Shown: in pieces, positions 33,501-43,564 of the stretch | Layout: every line of letters begins with the position of its first letter | Position numbering within the stretch: the first letter of the stretch is position 1 | Assembly: GCA_002839705.1 (NCBI GenBank) | Contig: PGYO01000003.1 | Coordinates: 62,001-126,000, forward strand | DNA from: Methanobacteriales archaeon HGW-Methanobacteriales-1 | GTDB taxonomy: Archaea > Methanobacteriota > Methanobacteria > Methanobacteriales > Methanobacteriaceae | DNA: 64,000 nt | Direction of reading: 5' to 3' | Program-made: the position numbers and the translations under genes | Notes under the pieces: generated by a model | What the model was told of the DNA's origin: nothing | Seen by the model: only the letters and a program-made list of their open reading frames with translations | Database searches by the model: none

Positions 33501-33747
33501 GTTTTTCCTTTTCAATGATTTTAGCCACAATTTCTGGTGTTAATGGTTCCACATAAACACTGTCAGCCATGTCAATATCAGTCATGATGGTGGCTGGGTT
33601 ACTGTTTACCAGAACCGTTTCAATACCTTCTTCTTGTAATGATTTACACGCTTGAGAGCCAGAATAATCAAACTCAGCAGCCTGACCTATCTGAATGGGC
33701 CCAGACCCAATTATGAGTACTTTTTTTATATTTTGATCCTTAGGCAT
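30562..33747 (-). CDS. carB: Carbamoyl-phosphate synthase large subunit
   Basis: 1061 residues, full length. Two homologous ATP-grasp halves are visible: [18 protein letters not shown] at the N-terminus and [18 protein letters not shown] near residue 550, each followed by [13 protein letters not shown] and [13 protein letters not shown]. The C-terminal MGS-like allosteric domain ([17 protein letters not shown] and later) is present. Makes carbamoyl phosphate from bicarbonate, ammonia delivered by CarA and two ATP, for pyrimidine and arginine synthesis. It lies downstream of carA on the same strand with a 140-bp gap. The numerous ORFs in other frames of this gene are not real. Confidence 0.98.
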   Translation of the reverse strand: MPKDQNIKKVLIIGSGPIQIGQAAEFDYSGSQACKSLQEEGIETVLVNSNPATIMTDIDMADSVYVEPLTPEIVAKIIEKEKPDAVLPTMGGQTGLNVVTGLEEINALEGIKVLGSTVEIIRNVEDRDLFDIFMKELNEPVPKAKAVKSLDEALEAVKEIGYPVIVRPAFTLGGTGGGVAYKEEELIEIATRGLDMSFISQVLIDQSVMGWKEFEYEVIRDKNDTCVIICNMENIDPMGIHTGESIVVAPSQTLSDVDNQRLRNASIKIIRALKIQGGCNIQFAFHPETREYKVIEVNPRVSRSSALASKATGYPIAKISAKIAIGMTLDEIQNDITKETPASFEPTLDYVVAKIPRWPFDKFKGISKKIGVQMKSTGEVMAIGRTIEQSLHKAIRSLDIGRYGFEEVSFTRDDLANPTDERMFQVYTALKQGTSVNEIHHITQIDKFFLYKILNIINFEKQLNSDSIKDPKLMHKAKKMGFADAELALITGLEESEIRKLRKDAGIVPTYKMVDTCAAEFEAKTPYYYGNYDMEDEVPVSNERKIAIIGAGPIRIGQGIEFDYCCVHASLALKDEGIETIVINNNPETVSTDYDISSKLYFEPLTLEDVMGIMDKEKPEGVVVQFGGQTSINLAVPLAEEGVKIMGTPHESIDRVEDREQFTHVLEKLEIPQAPYGIAKSFEDARKVAERIGFPVLVRPSYVLGGRAMQIVYDDDELREYMKEAVKISPKHPILVDKFLEDAIEVDVDALCDGDDVFIGGIMEHIEEAGVHSGDSACVIPPQSIPEDTLNTIKEYTHDLALELGVVGLMNIQYAVKMDSDNEPKVYILEANPRASRTVPFVSKAVGIPLAKIAALLMIGKKLGDLGLKDEIKINHVAVKESVFPFIKLPESDSILGPEMKSTGESMGIDDNFGLAYYKSQLSANMDLLTEGKVFISVRDADKDKIQDIVKKADELGFDIVATQGTAKAVEDVADIEVIRKVSQGSPNIRESILDKEIGLIINTPSGKQSADDGYLIRRMAIELGIPYVTTLAGARAALNAIEEVKDGKIVVKSLNEYHNL

Positions 33748-33888
33748 TCCTGATCCCCGTTTTTTTATAATTGTTTCATCTGTATTTATTAAATGATTAA
33801 ATAAGAATTTATGGAGTTTATTAAAATGATAATTAATGGTGGCTAAATGTTTAACCAGTTAGTTTACTTTTAAATTAGATTTTCCAAC

Positions 33889-34971
33889 CTAGTAATCCCT
33901 CATAGCTTTGACAAATCTATCAAAGGCATAGTCTGTATCATGCGGGCCAGGCCCTGCTTCTGGGTGGTACTGCACACTACTTACAGGTAGTTCTTCGTGC
34001 TCTATTCCCTCGACAGTACCATCGTTTAAGTTAATTTGAGTGACATTTAGAGGTTTATTAATAATAGAATCTGGATCTACAGAAAAACCATGATTCTGAG
34101 AAGTTATAGATACTTTTCCAGTTTTTAAATCCTTAACCGGCTGGTTAGTTCCCCGGTGGCCAAATTTCATCTTATAAATTTTTGCCCCGAATGCCAGAGA
34201 AATTAACTGCTGACCCAAACAAATACCAAATACTGGTAATCGCTCAGCAAGCTTTGGAATAACATTTATAGCATCTTTAACCCGAGTAGGATCTCCCGGA
34301 CCGCTCGATATGAGAACTGCATCAGGATCGTAATCCACAATATCTTTAATATTAGTATTATATGGTAAAACAACTACTCCCACTTCTCTTTTTAAAATAG
34401 CATTGATACTGTTGTTTTTTATTCCACAATCAACAATAACCACTCTTTCAGGGTAATCTTTTCCAAAGATTTTTGGTTCTTTAACACAAACCTCATCCAC
34501 TAAATCAATTTCAGTGATATCTTTTTGAGAAATAGCCATTTCTAATAATTCCTCATCAGAAACTTCGGTTGTGGCCAATGCCCCTTTCATGGTTCCTCTT
34601 TCTCTTATTTTGATGGTTAATGCCCGAGTGTCAATTCCACCAATTCCTGGAATTTTAAATTCAGATAAAAAGTCAGATAATCCCTTCTCAGAAAGACTGT
34701 GGGAAGGATGAATACATTCTTCTCTTACAATAAAACCTTCGGCCTTAATACCTTCTGACTGATACCATTCAGGACTTATACCATAATTACCCTGTAATGG
34801 ATAAGTTGTCATTAAAATTTGGCCTTTATAAGAAGGGTCTGTAAGGGATTCAACATAACCCGTCATTCCAGTGGCAAAAACCACTTCTCCTGTTTTTATT
34901 GTTTCGTAACCAAAGCTTTCTCCTGTGAGAATAGTTCCGTCCTCTAAAGCAAGTTTTGCCTCTTTTACCAT
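33889..34971 (-). CDS. carA: Carbamoyl-phosphate synthase small subunit
   Basis: 360-residue glutaminase subunit. N-terminal CarA domain ([33 protein letters not shown]) and a class I glutamine amidotransferase domain with the catalytic Cys in VFGICLGQQ (near residue 247) and the His-Glu pair in [11 protein letters not shown]. Releases ammonia from glutamine for CarB. First gene of the carAB unit. Confidence 0.98.
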   Translation of the reverse strand: MVKEAKLALEDGTILTGESFGYETIKTGEVVFATGMTGYVESLTDPSYKGQILMTTYPLQGNYGISPEWYQSEGIKAEGFIVREECIHPSHSLSEKGLSDFLSEFKIPGIGGIDTRALTIKIRERGTMKGALATTEVSDEELLEMAISQKDITEIDLVDEVCVKEPKIFGKDYPERVVIVDCGIKNNSINAILKREVGVVVLPYNTNIKDIVDYDPDAVLISSGPGDPTRVKDAINVIPKLAERLPVFGICLGQQLISLAFGAKIYKMKFGHRGTNQPVKDLKTGKVSITSQNHGFSVDPDSIINKPLNVTQINLNDGTVEGIEHEELPVSSVQYHPEAGPGPHDTDYAFDRFVKAMRDY

Positions 34972-35177
34972 TTAATCACCATAATTGATAAGTAAGTAAA
35001 TAATTTGATTTTAATTTAGTTTAATAGCATGAATTCAGCAGAGTACAAATCCAAATAATCTAAATAATTAGTATTTTTTATAAATAAATTATAAGTTAAT
35101 TAATTCATTAGTTAATTTTAGTTATATTCCTAGTTATAATCTCTACTATTAATATCAGATATTTTATTTTCAGATTA

Positions 35178-35657
35178 TTATTCCATCCATTTATAAGATT
35201 TATTCTCGGAATAGGAAAGTTCTTTTTCCAGTGGCAAGTTCATTATAACTGCATCTTCCCCGTCCTCATAGTAACCGGGCATTATTTTCTCTTGGTGAAA
35301 ACCCATGGTTTTGTAAAATTTAATGGCCCCTTTATTTTCATATCTTACTTCTAATTTAATGTTTTTCATATTAAATTTCTGAAACATTTCTATGGCCATT
35401 CCTAAAAGTTTATTACCCACACTATTACGACGGTATTTTTTATCCACTGCCAGAGATATAATATGACCTTCATCCTCAAATCTAATCCAAAATATAATAT
35501 ACCCTACAATTATATTATCTTCTTGGGCCACTAAAAATCCTGCACCAAGATTGAAAATATCTTTCAAGATGCTAGGAGGATATGGTTCGTCAAAAGACAT
35601 TTCTTCGATTTCTACAACCTTTTTAAGGTCTGAAAGTCTGAATTCCCTTATAATCAT
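35178..35657 (-). CDS. rimI: Ribosomal-protein-alanine N-acetyltransferase-like GNAT (RimI)
   Basis: A 159-residue GNAT protein of the RimI/Ard1 type, which acetylates protein N-termini. Seen: IIREFRLSDLKKVVEIEEMSF, the acetyl-CoA region ISLAVDKKYRRNSVGNKLL (the first Gly of the usual R-x-x-G-x-G is Ser here) and the C-terminal VRYENKGAIKFYKTMGF with the diagnostic N...A..FY..MGF. I start it at ATG 35657 because GGAGA lies about six bases upstream. The frame is open further, but that region is the UPF0146 gene on the other strand. A good TATA box (minus) lies within that gene at about 35696-35706. Confidence 0.87.
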   Translation of the reverse strand: MIIREFRLSDLKKVVEIEEMSFDEPYPPSILKDIFNLGAGFLVAQEDNIIVGYIIFWIRFEDEGHIISLAVDKKYRRNSVGNKLLGMAIEMFQKFNMKNIKLEVRYENKGAIKFYKTMGFHQEKIMPGYYEDGEDAVIMNLPLEKELSYSENKSYKWME

Positions 35658-35663
35658 TTCTAT

Positions 35664-35674
35664 CTCCGGTGATA
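35664..35674. promoter_or_regulatory. Overlapping opposed ribosome binding sites around a CCGG core
   Basis: Between rimI (ATG 35657, minus) and the UPF0146 gene (ATG 35677, plus) the sequence CTCCGGTGA gives GGTGA on the plus strand, four bases before ATG 35677, and GGAG on the minus strand about six bases before ATG 35657. The start codons are 19 bases apart. The layout copies that of tiaS and its HTH neighbour. Confidence 0.55.
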
Positions 35675-35676
35675 GC

Positions 35677-36060
35677 ATGTGGAAAGATCTTGCATCATAT
35701 ATTATAAACCAATGCACTCCCTCTGATAAAGTAGTAGAGGTAGGGGCAGGTAAATTTTTGGAAGTTGCTGCAAACCTTAAAAAACATTCTAAAATGAATA
35801 TTATTTTAACTGATATTAAACCTTCCCATGAAGACATAATTCAAGATGATATAACCCAAGCCAACTTAAGAATTTATGATGGTGCCAGTATTATTTATTC
35901 AGTTAGGCCCCCCATGGAACTGCACCAAGCAATTATGGATTTAGCTCAGAATATAGGTGCCATATTGATTATTAAACCTTTAAGTGGAGACACTATAAAT
36001 ACCAGGCAGAAGATGCGACTAGTAAATTATAAAAAGGCCGTTTTTTATGTTTATCCTTAA
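35677..36060 (+). CDS. UPF0146 family protein
   Basis: A 127-residue protein of the UPF0146 family, common in methanogens. The segments VVEVGAGKFLEVAANLKK, IILTDIKPSHED and ASIIYSVRPPMELHQAIMDLA (cited in part) look like a trimmed Rossmann methyltransferase fold: a glycine motif and an acidic residue after strand 2 are visible. Activity is not known. Start ATG 35677 has GGTGA at 35669-35673; the ORF open from 35551 overlaps rimI and is not credible. A TATA-like CTTATAATC lies at about 35648-35656, inside rimI. Confidence 0.85.
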   Translation: MWKDLASYIINQCTPSDKVVEVGAGKFLEVAANLKKHSKMNIILTDIKPSHEDIIQDDITQANLRIYDGASIIYSVRPPMELHQAIMDLAQNIGAILIIKPLSGDTINTRQKMRLVNYKKAVFYVYP

Positions 36061-36312
36061 TTTTTTTATTTAATAAAATAAAACTAACAATTTTATTTTT
36101 ATTTTGCTATTTTTTATAATAGAATCTATACTAGAAATTAATTAATACAAATGAATCCCGAAATATTAAATAAGCAGATAATATTATCAATTAATTATAT
36201 AAACAATATAAGTTAATTAATTAAGAAATCTGGAAATCAAAATAAATAAAATCAAAAATATTTTTTTAAATTGAATATTATCCATTATATCCCCAATTAA
36301 AGAGTGTTAATT

Positions 36313-38829
36313 ATGAAATGGGAAAAAAAGAGCATTGAAGAAACATTAAAAGAACTTAATACTACTAAAAACGGTTTAAGCTCAGCTGAGGCTCAAAAAA
36401 GAACCCAGCAATATGGGCCTAACGAGTTAGTGGAAGAAAAAAAAGACGGGCCTGTGAAAAAGTTCCTGATGCAATTTATGGACATATTAATTATTTTATT
36501 AATAGTGGCCGCAGTGGCCGCCTACTTTGTAGGTGATGCTATTGATGCAGCAGTTATATTATTAGTAGTTATTCTAAATGCTACTGTAGGATTCTTACAG
36601 GAAAACAAGGCAGAAAAAGCCATGGAAAAATTAAAAGGACTCATATCCAGTGAAGCTGTGGTTATTCGTGACGGTAAAACAGAAAAAATCGCTGCTTCCC
36701 GACTTACAAGGGGAGATGTAGTAGTTATTGAAGAAGGAGATAATGTACCTGCAGATATTCGTTTAATTGAAAGTTATGACCTTAGAATAGACGAATCATC
36801 ACTCACTGGAGAATCTTTACCTGTTTCTAAGACACATGACGAAGAAAAGGCCGAAAGTGAAAGGGAAACTATCGCTTATATGGATTCAGATGTTATATCT
36901 GGGCGAGGAATCGGTGCAGTGGTAGAAATAGGAATGCAAACTTCTATTGGAAAAATTGCAGAAATGTTACAAGGCGAAGATACCGCTACCCCCCTTCAAG
37001 AAAAGATTTCTGGCCTGGGAAAAATGCTGGGACTAATTGCCATAGTGGTTTGTGTAGGAGTATTCATCCTGCAGCTGGCCAAAGGAGTTCCACTGGTTGA
37101 GACTTTTTTAACCGCAGTATCACTGGCGGTGGCTGCAGTTCCTGAAGGATTGCCTGCAATTTTAACCCTTACTTTAGCTCTGGGAATGCAAAGAATGGCT
37201 AGGGTCAATGCAGTGGTCAGAAAGCTGCTGGCAGTGGAGACTCTGGGATCCTGTACCGTAATTTGTACTGACAAAACCGGAACTTTAACCTTAAATAAAA
37301 TGTCTGTAAGGGATGCTCGCTTAAATTCATCAGAAAGGGCACTGGAAGTATGTGCGTTGTGTAATAATGCCAGTTTATCCAATGGGAAAGTTATTGGAGA
37401 CCCAACTGATGGTGCTTTGTTAGTATACGCTGAAGAGGAAGATTATTCACGAGAAGAGCTGGAAAAAACTTATCCTCGAATAATGGAAATCCCCTTAGAC
37501 AGTACTCGTAAAAGAATGACCACTCTGAATCAAAAAGGTGGAGAAATTTATCTTTACACCAAAGGAGCTCCGGAAATAGTTTTAAGTATGTGTAAATACA
37601 TCGAAGAGGATGGTGTGGTTCGGGAATTAAATGAGGCTGATAAAGAAAAATTCATGAACAGTCTTAAAGAAATGACTGGAGAAGCCCTACGGGTTCTAGG
37701 ACTGGCTTACCGGAAGGTGAAACCAGATGAAGATTTAGAAAATAAAGAAACTCTGGAAAGTAATCTCATATTAGTAGGACTGGCCGGTATGATGGATCCT
37801 CCACGGAAAGAAGCAGCTGAAGCAGTGGCCACGTGTAAAAAAGCAGGTATTAAAGTAGTGATGATTACTGGAGACCATAGGGATACTGCTGCGGCCATTG
37901 CCAAAGAAATAGGGGTTTTAAAAGATGGGAAAATTCTAACTGGAAATGATCTGGAAAAACTTTCTGATGAGGAATTTGCAGAAATTGTGGAAGATGTGGA
38001 AGTATATGCTCGAGTTTTCCCTGAACAAAAAGTGCGTATTGTAGAAGCTCTTCAAAACAAAGACAACGTAGTTTCCATGACTGGTGATGGAGTAAATGAC
38101 GCTCCTGCACTTAAAAAAGCATCCATTGGTATTTCTATGGGAATTGCTGGAACGGATGTGGCTAAAGAATCCTCAGACATGATATTACAAGACGATAACT
38201 TCGCCACCATCGTACATGCCATCGAAGAAGGAAGAACCATATTTGATAATATTCGTCGTTTTGTCAAATTCCAACTTTCCACCAATGTAGGGGCCATTTT
38301 AACCATTGTTTCTGCTTCTATAATGAGCCTTCCAATCCCATTTAATCCCATACAAATTTTATGGATCAACATTATCATGGATGGGCCTCCTGCCCAGTCA
38401 TTAGGTGTTGAACCTGCAGAAAAGGGAATTATGCTAAGAAAACCTGAAAAAGAAAATATTCTACCTCGAAAAACACTACTAAGAATCATTTTTACGGGAA
38501 TAATAATGGCCATTGGAACTTTGGCTCTTTACATTTACGAGCTTTCTATCGGAGTGAGCACTATTAGAGCTACAACCATAGCATTTACCGTATTTGTAAT
38601 GTTCCAGATTTTCAATGTATTTAACTGCAAGTCCAAAACTGGATTTTCCAACCGTTTCCTCCTAATTGCAGTGGCAGCATCATTCTTATTGCAAGTAATG
38701 GTAATTTATATACCATTCTTACAAGGAATATTTAAAACAACTGCCATATCTGGTTTTGACTGGATTTTAATAGTTCTGGTGGCCAGTATTATATTAATTA
38801 GTGAAAAAATCGTGGCGAGGTTTGATTAG
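36313..38829 (+). CDS. Cation-transporting P-type ATPase (SPCA/PMR1-like, Ca/Mn)
   Basis: An 838-residue P2A-type pump. Cation-ATPase N-terminus (WEKKSIEETLKELNTTKNGLS), TGES, the M4 motif VPEGLP, the phosphorylation site DKTGTLT (about residue 320), MITGDH and TGDGVNDAPALKKA are all intact. The M5-M6 segment ILWINIIMDGPPAQSLGVEP is typical of secretory-pathway Ca/Mn pumps: Asn and Asp of calcium site II are kept, and the Glu of site I in M5 is Ala, suggesting one ion per cycle. Function inferred: export of Ca or Mn. cbiJ begins at the next base after its stop codon. Confidence 0.92.
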   Translation: MKWEKKSIEETLKELNTTKNGLSSAEAQKRTQQYGPNELVEEKKDGPVKKFLMQFMDILIILLIVAAVAAYFVGDAIDAAVILLVVILNATVGFLQENKAEKAMEKLKGLISSEAVVIRDGKTEKIAASRLTRGDVVVIEEGDNVPADIRLIESYDLRIDESSLTGESLPVSKTHDEEKAESERETIAYMDSDVISGRGIGAVVEIGMQTSIGKIAEMLQGEDTATPLQEKISGLGKMLGLIAIVVCVGVFILQLAKGVPLVETFLTAVSLAVAAVPEGLPAILTLTLALGMQRMARVNAVVRKLLAVETLGSCTVICTDKTGTLTLNKMSVRDARLNSSERALEVCALCNNASLSNGKVIGDPTDGALLVYAEEEDYSREELEKTYPRIMEIPLDSTRKRMTTLNQKGGEIYLYTKGAPEIVLSMCKYIEEDGVVRELNEADKEKFMNSLKEMTGEALRVLGLAYRKVKPDEDLENKETLESNLILVGLAGMMDPPRKEAAEAVATCKKAGIKVVMITGDHRDTAAAIAKEIGVLKDGKILTGNDLEKLSDEEFAEIVEDVEVYARVFPEQKVRIVEALQNKDNVVSMTGDGVNDAPALKKASIGISMGIAGTDVAKESSDMILQDDNFATIVHAIEEGRTIFDNIRRFVKFQLSTNVGAILTIVSASIMSLPIPFNPIQILWINIIMDGPPAQSLGVEPAEKGIMLRKPEKENILPRKTLLRIIFTGIIMAIGTLALYIYELSIGVSTIRATTIAFTVFVMFQIFNVFNCKSKTGFSNRFLLIAVAASFLLQVMVIYIPFLQGIFKTTAISGFDWILIVLVASIILISEKIVARFD

Positions 38830-39654
38830 ATGAATATTCTGGTGATGGCCGGAACAAAAGATGCTATTAAAATCATTGAAATGCTTTTTAAAAACAATAA
38901 AAGTTCTTTCAAAGGCAATTCTAATGAAGAAACGCATTTTAATATTTTGGCCACCACCACCACCACTTATGGGGGCATTCTGGCTAAAAAAGCAGGAGCA
39001 GATGAAGTCATATCTAGACCACTTGATGCAGATGAACTGGTAAATTTAATTCAAAAAAAAGATGTGAAAATTTTAATAGACGCTACCCACCCCTTTGCAA
39101 CCCAAGCTACCCTTAATGCCATCAATGCATCAAAAAACGCTTTAATTAAATATATTCGTTTTGAAAGGCCTTCAATTAATTATTTTAATGTTGAAGGAAT
39201 CCATCTTGTTGATTCATTTCAGAAAGCAGGACAAGTTGCCAGTGCCATTATAAAAAATAATGAAAAGAGAGTTTTGCATCTGGCCGGTGTTTCCACCGTA
39301 AAATCAATTCTGGAAAATGTCCCCTTAAACAGATTAATAGTGCGGGTTTTACCCAATACCACATCTATTGGTATTTGTCAAGACCTGGGAATTTCTGGTG
39401 AAAATATGGTGGCCATGCAAGGCATTTTCTCTAAAGAATACAATCAGGCACTGATGAGGGAATATGATGTGGGAGTTATTATCACCAAAGAAAGTGGAGA
39501 AACTGGAGGAGTTCCAGGTAAGATAGATGCTGCTCTGGAGCTAGGTCTTGAAGTGGTACTGATAAGTAGGCCCAAAATAAAAGAATTAAATAAAAATTCA
39601 GTGGTCAATACTATTAAAGAAGTTCAAAAAAAGCTTGAAAAAGAAATTGAATAA
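38830..39654 (+). CDS. cbiJ: Precorrin-6A/cobalt-precorrin-6A reductase
   Basis: A 274-residue CbiJ/CobK enzyme, reducing cobalt-precorrin-6A with NADPH in anaerobic cobamide synthesis. Family segments: NILVMAGTKDA at the start, ATTTTTYGGILAKKAGADEVISRPL (cited in part), IDATHPFATQATLNA, RFERPS, and VGVIITKESGETGGVPGKIDAAL near the end. It begins immediately after the P-type ATPase stop codon, so the genes are cotranscribed. No other cob/cbi gene is adjacent; hemA and sirC, earlier in the pathway, are about 13 kb away. Confidence 0.93.
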   Translation: MNILVMAGTKDAIKIIEMLFKNNKSSFKGNSNEETHFNILATTTTTYGGILAKKAGADEVISRPLDADELVNLIQKKDVKILIDATHPFATQATLNAINASKNALIKYIRFERPSINYFNVEGIHLVDSFQKAGQVASAIIKNNEKRVLHLAGVSTVKSILENVPLNRLIVRVLPNTTSIGICQDLGISGENMVAMQGIFSKEYNQALMREYDVGVIITKESGETGGVPGKIDAALELGLEVVLISRPKIKELNKNSVVNTIKEVQKKLEKEIE

Positions 39655-39855
39655 TATTTTCATCTGATTTCATTTTTGATTCATGTAATTACATCTCAGA
39701 TTCTTTTTATTTTTTTGTTTGGTCGTTTTACTTATTCAATTTAAAAAAAAAGCTTGAGTGAATATTTTTTTCTTATTTTAATAAACAAAAATAGAAAATA
39801 GGCTTTCAAAAATAAAAAACAAATTTAAGTAAAATTTAAAAAAGTAAATAATATC

Positions 39856-41088
39856 CTAGGATCTGTCAAAGAGCACAACTTCAACTTCACTTCCCTCAGT
39901 TAGAATTTCCACATTTTTTGGGATTTTAATATAACCCTGGGCCTCAGCCAGAGCAGTTATAGCACCAGAATCTTTTAAAATAGGATGAACTTTACCATCA
40001 ATTATTTTTACAAGGGCATAGTGTAATCTACCTCGAGAAGAGTAAAATCTTCCTTCCAGAGGATAATTAACTGTTTTAATAGAATTCTCTGATTTTAAAC
40101 CACCCAACTGACGAATATGTGAAGCTAAAAATATTTGAAATATCATTAAAGCAGCAACGGGATATCCTGGAAGGCCAATTACAATTTTTTCATCTATTTT
40201 TCCTATAATTGTTGGTTTACCTGGTTTAACTGAAATACCATGCACCAAAACTTCACCCAGGTCCTCAATGACTTGCTTTAAAACATCTCCAGTGCCTGCC
40301 GAAGTGCTGCCGGAAGTTAAAATTATATTACATTCTTTTAGAGCATCTTTAATAGAACCTGCCAATCCATCATAATTATCTGGGACAACACCCATCCATA
40401 ATGGATCTGCACCACAAGAAAGCACTGCACTTTGTAAAGAATAAGAATTTACATCAAATATCTGACCATATTTTAAATCCTGGCCAGAATTAACCAGTTC
40501 TTTACCCGTAGAAATTATGGCCACCTTGATTTTTTCCTGAACCGGAATTTTATTCAATCCCATAGCACTTAAAACTCCCATTTTGTCTGAGCTAATGAAC
40601 GTACCATAAGATAGAAGTAATTCTCCTTCTTTAATATCTGTTCCTTGTTTGGTTATAAATTGATCATGAGTAGCTGGCCGGTAAATATAAACTTTATTAT
40701 CTTTCATTTCCGTGTATTCAACCATGACCACACCACTGGCCCCTTTAGGAATAGGCGCACCAGTATTTATAACTGAACATAATCCCGGCTTAATTTCTTT
40801 TTGGGGTTTTTGACCCGCTTCAATAACTTCTAAAAGATTTAAAACAACTGGATTTTCTTCACTAGCTCCGAAGGTATCCGGTGCCTGTACTGCATAACCA
40901 TCTTTAGATGCCCGGTCAAATGGGGGTAAATCAAGTGTAGCATAAATATCTTCAGAAAGAACCCTTTGATGTGCACTTTCCAATCCAACATATTCTGATT
41001 TTTGAATTGAAAAAAGATTATTAAAAATATTTTCTAAAATTTTTTCAACTTCTGGAACTTCAATTATCTTTAAAAATTCATTAACCAT
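39856..41088 (-). CDS. moeA: Molybdopterin molybdenumtransferase MoeA
   Basis: A 410-residue MoeA/gephyrin-E type protein that inserts molybdate or tungstate into molybdopterin, needed for formylmethanofuran and formate dehydrogenases. Seen: LPPFDRASKDGYAVQ in domain III/IV, the MPT-binding domain with KVAIISTGKELV, NSYSLQSAVLSCGADP, ILTSGSTSAGTGDVLKQV and GKPTIIGKIDEKIVIGLPGYPVAALM (cited in part), and the C-terminal domain IV. No fused periplasmic-binding-like domain is present. Single gene. Confidence 0.94.
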   Translation of the reverse strand: MVNEFLKIIEVPEVEKILENIFNNLFSIQKSEYVGLESAHQRVLSEDIYATLDLPPFDRASKDGYAVQAPDTFGASEENPVVLNLLEVIEAGQKPQKEIKPGLCSVINTGAPIPKGASGVVMVEYTEMKDNKVYIYRPATHDQFITKQGTDIKEGELLLSYGTFISSDKMGVLSAMGLNKIPVQEKIKVAIISTGKELVNSGQDLKYGQIFDVNSYSLQSAVLSCGADPLWMGVVPDNYDGLAGSIKDALKECNIILTSGSTSAGTGDVLKQVIEDLGEVLVHGISVKPGKPTIIGKIDEKIVIGLPGYPVAALMIFQIFLASHIRQLGGLKSENSIKTVNYPLEGRFYSSRGRLHYALVKIIDGKVHPILKDSGAITALAEAQGYIKIPKNVEILTEGSEVEVVLFDRS

Positions 41089-41324
41089 GATAAATGCCTT
41101 CGTTTAGAATATTTTTCTTAATAAAATAATTATGCAATTAATTAAATGATAGTTATAAACAAATACAAATCTATAATTAATTTTAATTTTATAAATTAAT
41201 ATATAAAGGTTGACACCTTATAATTATATTATATTTAATTAAATCTTAATTAAATCTGATTCTCAAGAAGATTTATAAAATTTAATGAAAAATAAGAAAT
41301 TAATCTCATTTAGGAGGAGAGTAT

Positions 41325-41624
41325 TTGAGTAGAGGATATGAACCACAAGAAGTTAGAAGAGTAAGAACTCCACGAAGAGGAGAAATTCCAGCAGTAGTAG
41401 AACAGATTTTAGGTCACGGCAAACTAAGAGTCCGATGTACCGACGGTAAAGTTCGATTAGGTAGAATTCCTGGAAAGATGAAAAAACGGATCTGGATTCG
41501 AGAAGGAGACGTAGTTCTAATAAAACCATGGGAATTCCAAAGCGATGAAAAAGCCGATATAGTCTGGAGATATACTCGAACTGAAGCTAACTGGCTTGAA
41601 AAAAGGGGTTATTTGAACCTTTAA
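41325..41624 (+). CDS. Translation initiation factor aIF-1A
   Basis: 99-residue archaeal eIF1A homolog that promotes initiator tRNA binding and scanning-like start selection on the small ribosomal subunit. The OB-fold is clear: [42 protein letters not shown] and [20 protein letters not shown] (cited in parts). The start is TTG 41325, with AGGAGGAG seven to eight bases upstream; no ATG is available. A TATA-like TTTATAAAAT lies about 50 bases upstream. First of the aIF1A-RIO1-KH run. Confidence 0.97.
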   Translation: MSRGYEPQEVRRVRTPRRGEIPAVVEQILGHGKLRVRCTDGKVRLGRIPGKMKKRIWIREGDVVLIKPWEFQSDEKADIVWRYTRTEANWLEKRGYLNL

Positions 41625-41654
41625 TTGAATTTTAAAATAATTAGCTTGATGGAA

Positions 41655-41672
41655 TTTAGGGAAATCCCTAAA
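41655..41672. terminator. Short hairpin after aIF-1A
   Basis: TTTAGGG and CCCTAAA form a perfect 7-bp stem with an AAAT loop, 30 bases after the aIF-1A stop codon. No T-run follows directly, so termination is only a suggestion. It could also stabilise the mRNA end or be a protein site. Confidence 0.4.
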
Positions 41673-41824
41673 CCCATTACATCCTAATTAATAGGCTTAA
41701 ATTTATTTGAATAATACTTTGCTAATTTTAATCTTAATTTAATATATATCCGTTAATTAATGTCATAAATTTTAATTTAATATACTAACAATTTAACATA
41801 ATCATTTTTAAGCAGTAAACCAAT

Positions 41825-42619
41825 ATGACAAAAATAAATAAGGATGATTTAATGGATCCTAAGGTAACTAAGGCCGATGCTAGTTTACGGAAGATGCTAG
41901 CCGAAAAACGGATTAAAAGTGTGGAAGATCGTAGAGTCAGTAGTGAAGTCTTTGATCGGAAAACAATGGAAACGCTTTATAAATTGGCCAATAGTAACTA
42001 TTTAAATATATTAAATGGAGCCATAAGCACTGGTAAAGAGGCCAATGTATTTAAAGGAGTTCATGAAGATGGCCATATTGTAGCGGTTAAAGTATACCGT
42101 ATTTCTACCTCTGATTTTAAGAAAATGCAGTACTATATACAAGGTGACCCTAGATTTAAGGTTAGAACCACTAATAAAAGGCAATTAGTAGATGCATGGG
42201 TAACTAAAGAATTTAGAAATCTTAGTAGATGTCTAGAAGCAGGTATGAACGTTCCAAAACCAATAATAACCAAAAATAATGTTTTAATAATGGAATTTAT
42301 AGGTGATGAAGACGGTAATGCTGCCCCCACATTAAGAGACCAGGGCCCTCAAAATCCAGAGGAAATGCTTGAAATGATTATTGATGAACTAAAAAAGATG
42401 TATCAAGATGCTAAATTAGTTCATGGCGATCTTTCAATATTTAATATTCTCAATCATCAAGAAAAACCAGTTATAATCGATGTTTCACAATCTATGGTTT
42501 TAGAGCATCCCATATCACGAGAACTTCTGGATAGAGATATAGAAAATTTATTAAAAAATTTCGAGAGTTTTGGGGCCTCAGCTTCTTTTGAAGATGTTAA
42601 AAAAGAAATTATGGGATAA
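41825..42619 (+). CDS. RIO1 serine protein kinase
   Basis: 264-residue RIO1 kinase, an atypical kinase/ATPase for small-subunit ribosome maturation. Seen: the P-loop-like [12 protein letters not shown], catalytic Lys in [10 protein letters not shown], the RIO flexible region [14 protein letters not shown], hinge MEFIGD, catalytic loop [12 protein letters not shown] (Asp and Asn) and IIDVSQSM (metal Asp). Lies between aIF1A and a Dim2-like KH protein, both ribosome/translation factors, a context shared by many archaea. Confidence 0.95.
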   Translation: MTKINKDDLMDPKVTKADASLRKMLAEKRIKSVEDRRVSSEVFDRKTMETLYKLANSNYLNILNGAISTGKEANVFKGVHEDGHIVAVKVYRISTSDFKKMQYYIQGDPRFKVRTTNKRQLVDAWVTKEFRNLSRCLEAGMNVPKPIITKNNVLIMEFIGDEDGNAAPTLRDQGPQNPEEMLEMIIDELKKMYQDAKLVHGDLSIFNILNHQEKPVIIDVSQSMVLEHPISRELLDRDIENLLKNFESFGASASFEDVKKEIMG

Positions 42620-42917
42620 TTATATTTAAAATAATTCTTATTTATCATTCAAATTTTTATAATTCAATTCAAAAATTTTTAAATTATTTATATAATTAAA
42701 GTCCTTTTAAAAATTAATAATATCTTAAACCTATTTCCATTTTAATTAATATTTCTAAAAATATTAGAAAGCTTTATAATAGATTTGTTTAAATAATAAT
42801 TTCGGTCATGACTTTTTAAATTTTATAAAATAGTTGTATAATTACTTTAATAATTAATCAGCAATTATTCCTAGTGAATAATAACTAAAAACTAATAAAT
42901 CAATACGAGGTGAAATT
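42620..42917. other. AT-rich intergenic region
   Basis: 298 bases between the RIO1 and KH genes. Extremely AT-rich with no recognised ORF, RNA gene or hairpin of note. TTTATAATAG near 42773-42782 could be a TATA element for the KH gene, though it is far from the start. Confidence 0.4.
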
Positions 42918-43484
42918 ATGACCACCACTGAATATCTCAAAATACCCCGCGAGCGAGTAGGGGTTTTAATTGGGAAAAAAGGAGAAGTAAAACAACATAT
43001 AGAAAAATTAACCCAGACCACATTGGACATAGATAGTGAAGCTGGAACTGTAACCATAATTCCACAAGAGGACCTTGAAGACCCATTATTACCTTGGAAA
43101 ACCCGCAGTATAGTAAAGGCCATTGGAAGAGGATTTAATCCAGAAATTGCCCTTAGATTACTAAAAGATGATGTGGCTCTAGACATAATAAAACTCACTG
43201 AGTATGTAGGGAAATCTAAAAAGGCTCTGGCCAGGCAAAAAGGTAGAATTATTGGTCGAGACGGTATTACAAGACAAATAATCCACGAAATGACTGGAGT
43301 TGACATGTCAGTATATGGAAAGACTGTTTCCATAATAGGGGACCTTGAAAATTTACTGATTGCTAAAGAAGCCGTTGAAATGATTTTGAATGGCTCCCGG
43401 CACAAGTCAGTGTATGGTTTCCTAGAAAAGAAAAAACAGGACATGAAACTCAAACATTTTCATGAAACCATCAATTTAAAATAA
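42918..43484 (+). CDS. KH-domain ribosome biogenesis protein (Pno1/Dim2-like)
   Basis: 188-residue protein with two KH domains: KH1 with [20 protein letters not shown] (residues about 14-33) and KH2 with [21 protein letters not shown] (cited in part, about 105-125), including the GRDG loop. Archaeal Dim2/Pno1 binds near the 3' end of 16S rRNA and works with RIO kinases and Nob1 in small-subunit maturation. GGTGAAATT precedes the ATG. It follows RIO1 in the same direction. Confidence 0.94.
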   Translation: MTTTEYLKIPRERVGVLIGKKGEVKQHIEKLTQTTLDIDSEAGTVTIIPQEDLEDPLLPWKTRSIVKAIGRGFNPEIALRLLKDDVALDIIKLTEYVGKSKKALARQKGRIIGRDGITRQIIHEMTGVDMSVYGKTVSIIGDLENLLIAKEAVEMILNGSRHKSVYGFLEKKKQDMKLKHFHETINLK

Positions 43485-43497
43485 ATTAATTATACCT

Positions 43498-43525
43498 TGG
43501 CAGATTTAATTTCATGAATCTGCCA
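43498..43525 (+). terminator. Hairpin after the KH gene
   Basis: TGGCAGATT pairs perfectly with AATCTGCCA (9-bp stem, 10-base loop) 14 bases after the KH stop codon and is followed by an AT-rich TAATTTTATTTAT tract. It looks like a transcription end or 3' stabiliser separating the KH gene from the topoisomerase operon. Confidence 0.5.
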
Positions 43526-43564
43526 TAATTTTATTTATAGATAGTAAATTTATTGTGTTTGAAA

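Noticed and set aside
30562-33747. Many long plus-strand ORFs opposite carB
   Set aside because: They are antisense shadows of the carB coding sequence, have no ribosome sites and encode no recognisable domain.
41655-41672. A further iron box (TTTAGG...CCTAAA) after aIF-1A
   Set aside because: The half-sites are separated by six bases rather than four, and the element lies after a stop codon with no promoter at the right distance. A hairpin is the simpler reading.
42854-43453. 199-residue minus-strand ORF opposite the KH gene
   Set aside because: It mirrors the KH reading frame, shows no family features and has a Ser/Phe-rich shadow composition.
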